The position numbers and the translations under genes are program-made. Below, in pieces: positions 23,622-35,872 of a stretch of DNA of 64,000 bases; position 1 is the stretch's first letter; each line of letters begins with the position of its first letter. The stretch lies in the NCBI RefSeq assembly GCF_014633365.1, contig NC_068344.1, positions 20,971,669-21,035,668 on the forward strand, in the 5' to 3' direction. This stretch comes from Diospyros lotus (lineage: Eukaryota; Streptophyta; Magnoliopsida; Ericales; Ebenaceae). The notes below the pieces were generated by a model. It was not told the origin of the DNA. It did no database searches and saw only the letters and a program-made list of their open reading frames with translations.

Positions 23622-25744
23622 TGTAACACCCTATTTTTTCGGATGTGTTATAACTTAGGACAATTCAGGGATATTAATTCCATCATAACACAAAACTCCC
23701 AAAATTTTAAATTACCATTCGTCTATCTCGAATAAGAATCATCATAAACATCAAATGCGAAAGCTAAGAATCAAACATTAACATAACATTAACCATAAAT
23801 AGAGTTATACATCCTCATTCTTCAAAACATTTAGAATTCAGAGTAGCAGAACTTAAATGCATAGGCTGCATAAACGTATAGCCAATACATCATGCACTTT
23901 TACTAAGTGCCATTACATGCTTCTTCCAAGCTCGTTTCTGCTACAATCTTCATTTGTAACATTTGAATATTTTAGGGACAAAATCCAATTACATGTTGAA
24001 TCATCTAATTGAGGTTTAATTTAATAAAATCTCATACGTGACATGCAAAATGCATCATCTTTCCTTTCATGCTAATTATCATTTTGCGACCCTACTTGCA
24101 AGGGTGGGATGTACTTACAACATCCGTGATAGATTAGCTTCGACCCTACTTGCAAGGGAGGAGTGTACTTACAACATCCATGATGCGATGCATGCTAAGA
24201 AATAATAAGAATGTACATATGCATCTCAACACATCATATGAATGCATTTTTAAATATATGAGCCATCATAACACATGACAATATGAGAAATAAGGAATTT
24301 GCGTATTATTTTGAAAAATAACCCATACGAATACCATGCATAATATAAGCAAACATATCACGTATAAGTTTTTGAGAAAAAACATTCACCTTAACTTAAC
24401 CTCTCAGGTTTCATCGATATGCATGCCCTGGCCTCAAAATGCGTGCTTTGACAATTTCCTAGCATCAGGCATGCTCTTCTAGCCCCAAATTAATTCTCAA
24501 AATTTCTCCCAAATTTCTAAATTTTTTTGAAAACTTTTCCCCATTTTTCTCTATTTTTCCTCATTTTCTCTATTTCTCTATATTTTTTTTCCTATTTTCC
24601 TTTTTCCTTTCTTTTTTTCTTTTTCATTTTTTCTTTTCTTCTTCTTCCTCCTTCCTCCTCTTTCTTCTTCGCGCTGCCACCTACACATCAGCAGCCACAC
24701 GCCACCACCATGGCCAATCATCAGCCCATCCGCACCGATCACTGGTCTTCTCCGCGCACCATTGTGGCTCGATCGTCGGCCGCATAAGGCCACCACTGCA
24801 GCCCCATGTTTGTTGTCCATTGCCATGGCTGCCGCACGACAACTTTGCTTTTGCTGTCATGGCCAAATTCAGCAATTCTAGGCCACCTCTAGCCGTGCTC
24901 AGCCACTGCTGCTTCCATGGCTACCATCACGTCCGTTGCCTTGGCTGCTGTCCACCCGACCACTCATCTCTCTCTCTTTCTCTCAAGCTTTCTCTTAGCT
25001 TCTTCTAATTTCCCTTCAATTCTTAATTTATAGGCGCCTCCACCGCCATACATGCTTGGGCGCCAAGCTACATACATATATATATATCATATAATACTTC
25101 CTATGCTCCTACTTTCACCCACAAACTTTGGCCGATACTTCCTATGCTCCTACTTTCACCCACAAACTTTGGCCACGGTCACGCATATATATATATATAC
25201 ACACACAATTAGATATTGCATTATATAATATATTATTTAATATAATATTTTAAAAGAATATTCATTTAAATTCTCAAATTTCTTCATCATCTCGCTTGAG
25301 TATTTTCTCTAATTGCAATTACACCCACAAATATTTAATTAATTCTTATCGAGATGCTTAAAATTCAAAATTAATAACTTAGGACTTACTCGATAAATAC
25401 GTTTTTGCCCCAGTGTGCTCACTAGACTATCGTTTCGTCTTAAAACCACTTCAGGGTTGATCCTTACATAAAATCAAAACTCCCTCAGGATTCTGTTGAC
25501 TTTTCGAGAGTCCCTTACAATTATTCAATTTTTCGGACTATATTTTAGCTGTACCGAAAATTGTCCCCATTTTAAATCTTATTTCAAGACGTTTGTCAAT
25601 GTCTTACCATTTTCCTTAGATATTTACATACCAGGGTACACCCTTCCATTGACTTGGCTTATTAAACTATTTTCTAGGTCTTTGAATTTGACTTGAAATG
25701 TGATATATTTCAATATAATACTTATTTTGACTTGGGGTGTTACA
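23622..25744 (-). mobile_element. Solo LTR, family A (copy A3), inside the LINE
   Basis: A 2123-bp segment with ends TGTAACACCC and GGGGTGTTACA. The flanking 5-mers are CTAAC (23617-23621) and CTGAC (25745-25749), a TSD with one mismatch. The LINE ORF2 resumes directly on the other side, which independently fixes the borders. The polypyrimidine tract (24530-24680) and GC-rich block (24680-24960) correspond to 8340-8960 of copy A2. A direct repeat of about 47 bp (CTTCCTATGCTCCTACTTTC) lies near 25096-25175. Frames at 24527-25008 are LTR noise. Confidence 0.9.
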
Positions 25745-25749
25745 CTGAC

Positions 25750-26777
25750 CATAAAAGTGCCTCTCTACTTTTGCAAGATTCCTGGCCTCTTTAAGCTTCA
25801 TCATTTTTCTTTGTAACTCAACATTTGTGGGTTGCTCCTACAGCTCCAATTAAGCCCCATAAAAGGCATGATCAGCCCATTTAACTCTTTCTAAAATATG
25901 AGATAAGTGTTTGCTATTCAATGATTTAAGATGCACTTTAAGATTTTTCAACTTCATACACAACATAAATTGCTTTGACCAGTGAACATTGGAATTCCAA
26001 ATAGAATTAACGATGCCCTGGAAATCACCATGCTCAGCCCATATATTTAGAAATCTGAAAAGTCTTCTTTTGGCTTGGAAGCTATCAAAGAGGGATACAA
26101 TCATTGGGAAGTGGTCTGAGAGGCAACCTGAAGGCAAAAAATTAACACTCCCCAAAAACCTTCAAGCAACCATTCTTTGTTCACCATTGCCCTATCAATT
26201 TTACTTCAGATCGACCCATTAATCCAAGTAAACTGACATCCCATAAATTGTAAATCAAATAGCCCAACATATTGGCAACAATAAAAAAATCCCTAATTTC
26301 ATAGGGAGTAATCTCAGACCCATTATACTTGTCTCCATCCTTTAGAACACTATTAAAATCACCCAAAACAAGCCACGAAGCCACATTCTGCAGACCAAAC
26401 TCCTTCAAATTGTTCCATAAAGGTCTTTTATTAACAATAGAATGGAGCTCATAAATGACACTAATAAAGAAAGAAGCCTTCGAAATTTTGCAAACAACCT
26501 TACAATGAATGGCTTGAGTTGTGATCTCAATCAGATCAAGGGAGACGGTAGTTGGGTTCCAAATCACAAGGATTCTACCCACTTCTTGAGAAGAAAAATT
26601 ATTCACTTCAAACCAATTTGGAAACTTATAATGCATAATCCACTAGAGTTTATCATGACTGATTTTTGTTTCCAAATGACCCAAGACGTCAATTGCGTGC
26701 TTCTTGATAAGGTGCTCAACCCCATTGTGTTTTAGGGGCAATGAGAAGCCCTTAATATTCCATCCAACTATAATCAT
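25750..26777 (-). pseudogene. LINE ORF2, endonuclease part
   Basis: Translation starts at 26777 with MIIVGWNIKGF, matching the usual start of plant L1 ORF2 (WN(V/I)RG). Further on come an SWLVLGDFNSVL motif (the GDFN signature of AP-type endonucleases, near 26370-26400) and a GCLSDHFPMIVSL motif (the SDH signature, near 26110-26130). Frame breaks lie near 26181-26155 and at a TAG just before the 26636 Met. The enzyme would nick target DNA to prime reverse transcription. The reading frame is cut at 25745 by LTR A3. Confidence 0.85.
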
Positions 26778-27075
26778 GTTGATATGAGAAGGGCATTACC
26801 TTTCTTGATATCTTTTTTAGGGATAGACCTTGGTTTCTCTACAAGGGAACCCTTGTCCTTATGACCTTTAGGGTCACTTTTCTTTTTCAAATTGGCATCC
26901 TTAGCCTCAACTTGCTGCTCTTGATCTGAGGAAAGAGCCTACTTTGATTTCTTTTTCTTACGATCAACCATCTGGAACGAAACCTTTTGCTGATCCTTTT
27001 GATGCAACGAAACCTCCTCAACTAAAGGAGAAAACGAGTGGGCATTCTGGCTGGGTGTCTTCGCAAAATCCTTAC

Positions 27076-29252
27076 TGTGATGACCCACCACCTAGAGCCT
27101 CGGCTAGCATAGAGGATCCGTGAGGAGGTCATCAATAGAATGATACAGAAACAACTCAAATAAGAACATTCAACCCAACCACCACAAGAAGAGACATAAC
27201 ATCAAAACATCCATAAAAACTTCATGTATTACCACATATGTACATCCATTCATGACTTAAATACACAAGTTCTAAACTTCCATTAGAAACAAAACCCCAA
27301 GCCATGATCACAACAACATATACATAGGCCTTCAAAACATACGAGACTGACAAGTTCTTAGTAATATAACAAAAGACTTCTAATGATCTTGTCTTTAAGT
27401 AATCTCTATACACAGCTAAGTCCCCAGAGATCCACCTTGCTAGATTCGCCTTTAGCCTTAGCTTTGCCTTTTCCTAGAATGGTGTAAGAAGAAAGAAACC
27501 ACAAGGCCCAGCAAGCATAAGAACGAATGATATTGGAAATCAGAGTACAACACGAATAATTCGCCATAACCCATCCAAGGTAAACCCATAGGGAAAGGAA
27601 TAAAGCCCAAAGAAACATGCACACTGGCCCCAAGAAGAAAAGAAAATATATTCACACATATAAATCCCATTAGCTTATACAATTAACAATGGACTCTTGG
27701 GGCTAGATAGCTCCACTCCTAGGGCCATGCTCGTGAGCACGTATAACCCTTGAGGACAATCAGCTCCCACCCAAGATCATAACATAACCAATTCACATGC
27801 CACGGGGTCATTGGGTCCGGATAGCTCCACTCCAAGAGCGGTGCTTGCGACCACACATGACCTTTGTGGCCAATCAGCTCCACCCAATACCAGGCTCACA
27901 CACATATATATACCATAACATGATAATGCATGAAACGCGCTCCAAATATGCATCTCAACCATCTCTCATAATAGTTATTCACGAGACCCAAAACTCGATT
28001 GGTGTAATGCCCCGGAATGTGGGTTGAACTCTCAATCTCATTAGATATGAATTTAAACCCCCAAGTAGACCCTTCAAAACTTGTCCAAATAATACCCATA
28101 GTATATCAAATCGAAGCCTATCGAGTCTTGTTTATAACGCAACAAACGGATCTTGATTTCGATATCTCTACAAAAAGTTATAACAAATAGTATAGGATGC
28201 GAAGTGCAGTCTATTGCAGGAGTCGACTTTCAACACCAAGGAAGTCGACTTTCAAGGCACAGTCGACCTAGCCGAGAGCAAAACTTTGGGAAGTTGACTT
28301 TCGACATGGGGAGTCCACTTCCTACCCCTAACAGTTGACTCTTAAACCCCTAAAATCCAAAAATGACGAACAACACACCTTCAAACTCCTCCAACTCTCC
28401 CAATACTCAAATCTAAACCCAAAAATACACCATTCCCAAACAAATATAGGGTGGAACAAACCCTATTGAAATCACAAAATAATTCCAACCATCACATTCA
28501 AGAATTTAGGGAGATTTACAAAGATCTTTACATAGATCTCAATTAAAAGCATGAAAAGCATGGGGGATTCTTTTCTTTCACAAATAATCCTTAAAACATC
28601 ATGATTTAAAGATTTAGAAGATGAATAGAGGAGTTGAACTTGTCTTTACCAAGTTTTCTCTTTGATTAGATTTTGAAGGACCACCAAGAGATAAAGAGTT
28701 CACAACCTACCTTCAATAAAAAAAAACAAACTAAGAGAGGAAGGAGAAGATGAAAATCAACTACAAGCTTGCACCAACCTCTCTTGACACTTTGATCATC
28801 CAAAAGGAAGAAGAAGTAGAAGAGTTGGAGCCCTAACTCTCCACTTCCCCAATCCCACAGCTCCTCTCTCAATTCCTTTCTATTTCCTTCTCCCTCACAA
28901 TTCCCCTTTTATACTTATAACATAATATCATATATATATATATATATATCCACTAATAATCATTTCCTTTATTTTAATAAACCATTTCCCTTATATATTT
29001 ATACACACTTAAGCTAAAATTCATATTACAATATTTCTAATACCTCAAATTCCATAAAATGCTTATTTACATACCTTGCAAAGTCATGGGTCCCACTTCC
29101 ATTAGAATCAAACCTTTGATCTTTTTCCACATTCTCTCTACTATGGTCACATTACCTAAAATAACACATATAATGCTTCAAAGTCCTTATTCAATTAATT
29201 AAATATTTATTTCCCAAATTAATATAATCCAACCAAATAATGGGTCGTTACA
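27076..29252 (-). mobile_element. Solo LTR, family D, inside the LINE
   Basis: The 2177-bp segment begins TGTGATGACCCA and ends TGGGTCGTTACA, and is flanked by a perfect TSD, CTTAC (27071-27075 and 29253-29257). LINE ORF1 sequence continues on both sides. No internal retrotransposon sequence is present. An (AT)n run lies at about 28930-28950, and GTCGACTT-type motifs recur at 28220-28340. Orientation is taken from the TGTAACGACCC start common to plant gypsy LTRs. Frames inside (27222-28872) are not genes. Confidence 0.9.
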
Positions 29253-29257
29253 CTTAC

Positions 29258-30438
29258 CCTCTTTCAAGGGCCCCTGAGCCTCTATCCGTGAATCTTGACC
29301 CTCTTCCGGAAGACCATGATCTTTCTTCGACTGAGCAGACTAAACATGCTGGGGGACCTGCTAGGGGGCCTCCGAGTTATCCTCTCTGTGGATTACCAAC
29401 CCTTACTGCTTTGACTTACAACCCCTTGTCCAGTGTCCAAAGACCTTGCATTCAGAACAATATTTGGGCTCAAATTCATAAATGACTTGTTGATCCCTTA
29501 CTTTCCCATAAGGAAGTTTCATTCGAGCAAACCGAACCAATTCTCTTGATGCATCAATTTCTATCAGCATTCTTGCACATGATACACGATCTTTAATTGT
29601 TGTAAGTTTATCCATTGCCAATGACTTGCCTATTTTAGAGTAGTTTTTACTCAAAATAATAGAGTTCCAGCCATCAAGAGGCAAGCTAGGTAAGTTAATC
29701 CAAACTGGCATAAAGCTCACCTCTTTTTCATCAAATTCAAAGCATGAAGGCATTACTTTTAGCATTAGTGGCCTCCCATAAACGAAGTAAGGGCCCCTTG
29801 ATAGAACTTCATCTCTATCCGAAGATTTATCGAATTTAAAAACCAATCACCCGCTAGTATGGGCAAAATACTTATATTTAACATTCCATGAATCACAGAG
29901 CTTCAAAAAAGTAACTTTACCCAAAAATTTCCTAATGAAATATCCAACCAAGCAGAAACCCCATGTCGATTTGACATCATCCAACTCCTGTTGATCAATC
30001 TCAATAACATCTGGAAGGTTTCTTATTGTCTAGAGGGTCAATCTCTTATCTTGATTCCGGTTATCTATGAACAATCCAACCCATGGGGCCCTACCTTTGT
30101 CAACTCGTCTCTGTTCAATCTATGCCTTCTTGGCTTCCTTAAGTACACAACCTCCACTCAAATTCTCGTTTCAAAAAAGTAACTTTACCCAAAAATTTCC
30201 TAATGAAATATCCAACTAAGCAGAAACCCCATGTCAATTCGACATCATCCAACTCCTGTTGATCAATCTCAATAACATCTAGAAGGTTTCTTATTGTCTA
30301 GAGGGTCAATCTCTTATCTTGATTCCTGTTATCTATGAACAATCCAACCCATGGGGCCCTACCTTTGTCAACTCGTCTCAGTTCAATCTATGCCTTCTTG
30401 GCTTCCTTGAGTACATGGCCTCCACTCTAATTCCCGCT
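29258..30438 (-). pseudogene. LINE ORF1 (DUF4283-like, zinc knuckle)
   Basis: The frame 29846-29403 reads through GYxx-type beta segments (VFKFDKSSDRDEVLSRGPYF, GRPLMLKVM, PVWINLPSLPLDGW) and ends in a zinc knuckle, CSECKVFGHWTRGC, the usual order for plant LINE ORF1. Upstream, 30430-29900 adds WVGLFIDNRNQDKRL and VIEIDQQELDD, the expected N-terminal part, but with stops (TAG, TGA). A TGA near 29852 separates the two where TGG is expected. The Lys-rich C-terminus continues beyond LTR D at 27070-26800. The protein would coat LINE RNA. Confidence 0.8.
29903..30438. repeat. 268-bp tandem duplication in LINE ORF1
   Basis: Unit 1 (29903-30170) and unit 2 (30171-30438) are nearly identical; the block GTAACTTTACCCAAAAATTT starts at 29911 and again at 30179. 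Only a few point differences separate them (for example GTCGATTTGAC against GTCAATTCGAC). The length is not a multiple of 3, so the copy disrupts ORF1. Confidence 0.9.
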
Positions 30439-30480
30439 TCAATTGGACTTATTTCTCTTCTTTTAATTTGACTTCTTTGC

Positions 30481-31947
30481 TTGCTTGAATTCCTCCTCCT
30501 TAATTAAAATTAACCCCTTAATTATATTATAATATTAATTTTAAAATTAACATTACAAATTAATTTATAATATCTCCTTTTAAATTTTTACTTTAATTTA
30601 TTTGCTTGTTTCTTACAAAAAGATATTCAAATTATGTAAAAGCTATATAAACTCACACTTTAAGTAAGAAAAATAGCATAAAATTAATATCAAAATTAAA
30701 TAAAAAAATATAAAATTAATACCTATCAATACGCCACCCCCACTTGGGGATAATTGTTTTTGTATTTATTTTGCAAAATTACATATTTTTTAAGTGTAAT
30801 TTAAAAATAAAAGGGGGATATCTTAGTAAACTTTCTTATTTGAGATCTCATTTAGATAGTGTTTGTTAATCAAGAAATAAACTGAAAATACTTCCCATTA
30901 TTTTGGTTAAATTTATCAGGTGACTTTTGAAAAAAAATCACGTAACTTCTTATATGAGTTTTTTCAGATAAATTTATCTCACATTTTCTGATAAATTTAT
31001 CTTAGCCTTTACAAATTCAAAAAAATGACACATGTGTCCTCTAGTAAATTTCAAAAAATTTAACAAATAGTTTGATAAAAATTTTAAAATGTTTTCTAGA
31101 TTTATCTTCACCATTTCATATTTTGATTCAAAAAATATTTTAATCTTATCTTAATACAAACTTATCTTATTCATTTTAGCAAACGCTACCTTAATAAAAA
31201 AATATATATTATCAAATATTGTTAGTAAATTTAATGAATCTACTACTCATTTATTTATGATTCGATGGCATTTAATAAATCTAACTATTTACTCAATCTA
31301 AACCTAGGTTGCACGAAAACGAAAATGGAAAACAGATACGATATGAAATGGAAATAAAAAAAATACTATTTCTTAAAAAAGTAATAAATGGAAATGCAGA
31401 AGAAACACATCAATAAAAAAAGTATAGGCATATTTTTGTAAATATAATTTTTAATATAAAAAAATAGTTATTCAATGTAAAAATAAATATAAATTTCATA
31501 ATGCATTGAAATAAATTCTAGAAAAAATTAAAAATTTTAAGTTATAGACAAAAAAAAAAATCGTCTCTATTCATGGATGGAAATGCATTTTCAAATTAAA
31601 AACATTTTTTTGATATTTTTTAATGTTATAAAATGACCTTGAAAAGTTTCTAAAATTGTAAAAATAATCCAGAAACGTTTCAAAAATATAAATGTTTTAA
31701 AAACACTAAAAGGACGCCCTCAAAAAATTTTCCTGCATATAATGCATCTCGAAGAGTATAATAAGATTTGAGATGCATCATCCATCTGCAAATTTCCTTT
31801 TAATTATTTATGGTTAGAAGTAGCTTTAATGAATTTACCCATTTCATTTATTGTATGCAGACGAACTCTCCAACAGAAAAGAAAAAAAAAAAACAAATCT
31901 CCAACTAACAAAGCTCCCCCAATCAACTTAGATATAATGTACCTCTA
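30481..31947. other. AT-rich intergenic DNA
   Basis: No gene is seen. At 31420-31740 lies the second copy of the dispersed repeat found in the intron at 13540-13800. The rest is AT-rich with A and T runs. Confidence 0.6.
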
Positions 31948-31955
31948 ATTCTGAT

Positions 31956-32917
31956 TAGGGTTGGCAATGGTTCAGTTTGATTTCGATTTTTGCCAAAACC
32001 ATAATCAAACCAAACTTAAATTACTAAAATCAAAACCAAATCATTACCCATTTGGTTTTAAAAATTTAAAACCATAACCAAACCATTCGATTTCGGTTTA
32101 ACCATAGTTTTTTTAGTTTAATCCATATCAACAAACAAAGACAAATAGCATTCATAAAATTTTTTGATAATTTCACAACAAACAAAGATAAATTCTAATA
32201 AAGTTACCTTATTCTTGCATAAAGTTACAAAACTTATTAGATATAAAATCACATTTCCAAACCTACAATTGTTAAGATCAATAAATTAATATGTGCATAA
32301 TTAAATTGTAATTTAAGCTAAAAAAATAGGCTATGAAAGTTAATACCTTCATCAACAACATTAATATATTCTTCGTAAATTGATGCATATCCATCTGAAA
32401 TGAATGAGCCAACTCCATCTAACAAAATTATAAATATAAAAAATAAATTAATATGAAGAGAGATGAGGCAGAGAGCGAGAGGCAGCGAGGGTGAGAGAGA
32501 TCGAGGGCGAGCAAGAGCAAGAGGGGCCGAGCCCTAGCGAGACTAAGAGAGATGCAGAGAGCGAGGGCGATTGGCGAGGTCGCGCAAAGGAGCAAGAGAA
32601 ATGAGGCAGAAAAGGTGAGAGAGATTGAGGGCAAGCGAGAGCAGGGGCCGAGCCCTAGCAAGAGCAAGAGAGATCCAGCGAGGGCGAGTGAGAGCAAGAG
32701 ACATGCAGAGAGTAAGGGCGAGGGCGGGCAGACGAGCGAGAGGCAGCGAGGGTGAGAGAGAGTGAGAGTGAGGTTGAGAGAGGAAGGAGAAGAGAAGGGG
32801 AGAAGGGTTTGTATGCAAGGCAATTGGGCTGGGGTGGGCTAGCCTCAGGTGGGCTGGGCTCAGGTGGGCGGGGTTGTATATAATATATATTATATATACA
32901 TATTATACATATTATAT

Positions 32918-32951
<34 letters not shown>

Positions 32952-33142
32952 TCAGTTCGATTCGGTTTCGGTTCGGGTTTTGGTTTGGTTTTAGTGAAAA
33001 CCATAACTAAACCATACCCATTGAAATAGTGTTCGATTTTTCCCCGAACCAAACCATTACCCAGTCAAACGGTTTTTAATCGCGTTGACCGGTTTGGTTT
33101 CGGTTCGGTTCCCCACGGTTTTGGTTGCAATTGCAATCCCTA
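31956..33142. mobile_element. Non-autonomous hAT element next to the monooxygenase ATG
   Basis: The 1187-bp element starts TAGGGTTGGCAATGG and ends TTGCAATTGCAATCCCTA (terminal inverted repeats TAGGGTTGGCAA / TAGGGATTGCAA). A perfect 8-bp TSD, ATTCTGAT, lies at 31948-31955 and 33143-33150. The sub-terminal parts are rich in AACCAAACC / GGTTTGGTTTCGG words, common in plant hAT miniature elements. The core is a purine-rich degenerate repeat (32456-32800) and an AT-rich palindromic run (32876-32951). There is no transposase; frames at 32428-32823 come from the purine repeat. It ends 55 bp before the ATG at 33198. Confidence 0.9.
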
Positions 33143-33197
33143 ATTCTGATAAAGCAACCCACTTGAAAGAACCACAACCACCGCCACCCAATTAATT

Positions 33198-33811
33198 ATG
33201 GAAACGCAATTGCTGGAAGTGATCGTGGTGGGCGCAGGCCATCCGGCCTGGCCGCCGCCGCCACCTGCCTAAACCACCTCTCAGTACCGAACATCCTTCT
33301 GGAGAGAGAGGACTGCTTCGCTTCCCTGTGGAAGAAGAAATCGTACGACCGCCTTCACCTTCACCAGAAAAAGCAGTTCTGCGAGCTCCCCCACATGCCA
33401 TTTCCGAGCTCCTTCCCCACATATGTTCCTAGGAAGCAATTTGTCCAGTACCTGGTACATTTCTTACCGTCAGATCAAACCCATGTACCAGAGACTGGTC
33501 CTGTCTACAAACTACGACGAGGTTGAGAAGAAGTGGAGAGTTAGGGCGAGGAATGTTGGTTCTGACGAGGTGGAGGAGTACTGCGACAGGTTTCTGGTGG
33601 CGGCGACCAACGAGACCAACGATGCGTTCATCCCGGAGGTGGAAGGGTTGAGTGATTTCACGGGGGAGGTTATCCACTCAACTGAGTTTAAAAGTGGAGA
33701 GAAATACAGAGGGAAAAGGGTGTTGGTTGTTGGTCTGGAAATTCTGGCATGGAGATTGCTCTTGATCTGTCGAACCATAGTGCCAAAACCTCCATAGCCA
33801 TTCAGAGTCCA
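33198..33811 (+). pseudogene. Monooxygenase exon 1 (FAD and NADPH sites)
   Basis: It starts [14 protein letters not shown], the first part of the FAD-binding GxGxxG motif, but the sequence after it (GGCCATCCGGCCTGG) has one base shift; the next frame continues as [20 protein letters not shown], as in the family. Then come [24 protein letters not shown], and the FMO signature [11 protein letters not shown] (FxGxxxHxxx[YF]). At the NADPH site VLVVG is followed by a one-base loss (GGTCTGGAAATTCTGG), after which the other frame gives the [14 protein letters not shown] segment. The exon ends CCA/GTAAGA at 33811. Both nucleotide-binding motifs are therefore hit. Confidence 0.85.
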
Positions 33812-34365
33812 GTAAGATCAGATTTGTTTTCAATATTATACACTTTTGATTCATGCTTTAATTAGCTTAATCTCAAAACAACCTCAATTCTTCATCGAAT
33901 GTTTGTCTAAAAGGTGCCATTTTAATTAAGATTATTTGTCACTGGCACTTCTTAATGATTTCCATTAAATATTTTGTTGATGTTACCATATATATCATTC
34001 TATATTTATGTACATATATGACGGACTTTTATGTAAAATAGAATGCCATGCTACTGCCATAGCTCCTTAATATTGTTATATTGACAAAACAAAACAATTA
34101 TCAAATTTGTTTTTAATTGCCCAAGTCCTAGCATCTTATGTGAATTTTCATACAAAACACCTGTATACGTATGATCTCTTCTTCTTCTTCTTTTTTTTTG
34201 GGGGAGGGGGGGGAGGGGGGGCTTTCTACGTGAAAATCATTTTGCAGAAAGACACGTTAATTAACGTTAGAACTACGAAATGATATTACGAAGTATTCTG
34301 TATGATCATATTTTTCTTTGTTTAATGAGTGATTCTGATAGGAATTAGAACGATCATGTGTTTGG

Positions 34366-34715
34366 TGTTGGCTTTTTGGCTCCCTCCCATATCCCACATC
34401 CCACATCAGTGGGCAGTGGAATGGGAGGGGTCCTTTTCTTCTATAAAAGCACCCATCCCCCCTTTGTATTAGGCATCCCACAAGTTGGTATTTATTGCAC
34501 TTGTATCCCTCAATTGTGTGTGTTTCTCTTATTACACATTTTGTATTTTCTCTCTTTGATATTAGTGAAATTTTGGAGGTGTTCAAGGACGTAGGCTATA
34601 TTGGTCGAATCTCATTAATTTTCTGGTGTTCTGTTTATTTTTATATTCAATAGTTTTGTCGGGTATTATTTTTTGTGCTTTTGATTTTGGGAAAAATTGT
34701 CTGATTTTCCCAACA
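34366..34715 (+). repeat. Copia 5' LTR
   Basis: 350 bp, TG..CA ends. CTATAAAAG (about 34440-34448) is a good TATA box, so this LTR once carried its own promoter. It has an 8-bp duplicated CCCACATC block missing from the 3' LTR. Confidence 0.93.
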
Positions 34716-34717
34716 AT

Positions 34718-34729
34718 TGGTATCAGAGC
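34718..34729 (+). other. Primer binding site, initiator Met-tRNA
   Basis: TGGTATCAGAGC, two bases after the 5' LTR, is the standard plant Copia primer site for initiator Met-tRNA. Confidence 0.93.
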
Positions 34730-34912
34730 CCAAGGTTCTTAGTATGCTCTGTGGTTGCAGTTGAGTCTCATCTTCCACATCAGAAAAGATCCTTTTTTGG
34801 CCAAGTTTTTCTTAGTATGCTCTATGGTTACAACTGTGTCTGATCTTTCACATCAGAAATATTTTCTTGGATTGTCCATTTTGATAACTATTGAATATAG
34901 AAGATAGCAGAG

Positions 34913-35868
34913 ATGGAAGGCGAAAAGAGTTCAGAACAATCCACATCGGGAGCTTCTTCTTCGTCCACTTGGGTGAGGAATCTGGCGAATACACGAATTG
35001 CAGTGGAGGTGTTTAACGATTCAGGTCATTTCGGCATGTGGCAATGCGAGGTTGTAGACGCTCTCTTTCAGCAAGGTCTAGACATCGCCATTGAAGAAAA
35101 GAAACCAGAAGATATTGAAGAAAAAGATTAGAAGACCATCAATCACTTGGCGTGGGGTACAATTCGATCATGCTTGTCCAGAGAGCAAAAGTATGCATTT
35201 TCGAAGAAAAATTCTGGCAGTATACTATGGAAGGCATTGGAGGAGAAATTTTTAAAGAAAAGTGGTCAGAATAAGCTCTACATGAAAAAAAGATTGTTCC
35301 GCTTTACTTATGTTCCTAGTACCATGATAAATGATCATATCACTACCTTTAATCTGTTGGTAGCTGATTTGATGAATTTGGATGAAACGTTCAAATATGA
35401 GGATTTGGCTTTGAAGCTGTTGGGATCCCTTCCCAAGGAGTTTGAATTTCTTGAGACGACTCTGCTTCACGGGAAGGTTCAGGTGTCTCTTAGTGAAGTT
35501 TTTGCTACTTTGTATAGCTAGGAGTTGAGAAGGAAAGATAAAAAGGAAATAATGCATGGCGCAGCAGAAACATTGATTGTAAGACGCCGTTCGCAAAGCC
35601 ATAAGAAAGGAATGAGAGGGAGATCCAATTCGAAACCCAGACCGAACAAAGATGAGTGTGTCTTTTGTCGGGAGAAAGGCCATTGGAAGAAGGACTGCCC
35701 AAAGTTAAAAGCTAAAGGCAAATCTGATAAAGGGAAAGCCGTCTCAAATGTTGCTGAAGTTGATGATGAGGATTCAGACCTTTCATTAGTTCTTACGTCT
35801 TCAACAAGCTATTCTGGTGCTTGGCTTTTGGATTCAATTTGCAGCCACCATATGTGTCCCAAACGGGA
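34913..35868 (+). pseudogene. Copia gag and protease start
   Basis: The Met at 34913 opens MEGEKSSEQSTSG and a gag domain; TAG at 35129-35131 replaces a usual Trp. The next frame (35147-35521) holds QKYAFSKKNSGSILWKALEE and LLGSLPKEFEFLETTLL, Copia gag features, and ends in TAG. The third piece (35525-35872) carries a zinc knuckle, CVFCREKGHWKKDC (CX2CX4HX4C), and the protease site WLLDSICSHHM, where the family has DSG; the catalytic Gly is Ile here. It ends RD-TAG, where a Trp codon is expected. Confidence 0.9.
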
Positions 35869-35872
35869 CTAG

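Larger units (their letters stand above)
21201..30480 (-). mobile_element. L1-type LINE, minus strand, broken and interrupted by two solo LTRs
   Basis: Read from right to left it shows ORF1 (nucleic-acid binding, zinc knuckle), a basic tail, ORF2 endonuclease, reverse transcriptase, a C-terminal zf-RVT-like region and a short A-rich tail (T-run at 21201-21210). Minus the two LTR insertions (2123 and 2177 bp) it measures about 5 kb, close to a full plant L1. The 5' end near 30480 is approximate and no TSD was found. Frameshifts, stops and a damaged RT catalytic motif show that it is dead. Confidence 0.85.

Noticed and set aside
32428..32823. 131-codon minus-strand frame
   Set aside because: It is the complement of a degenerate purine repeat inside the hAT element.
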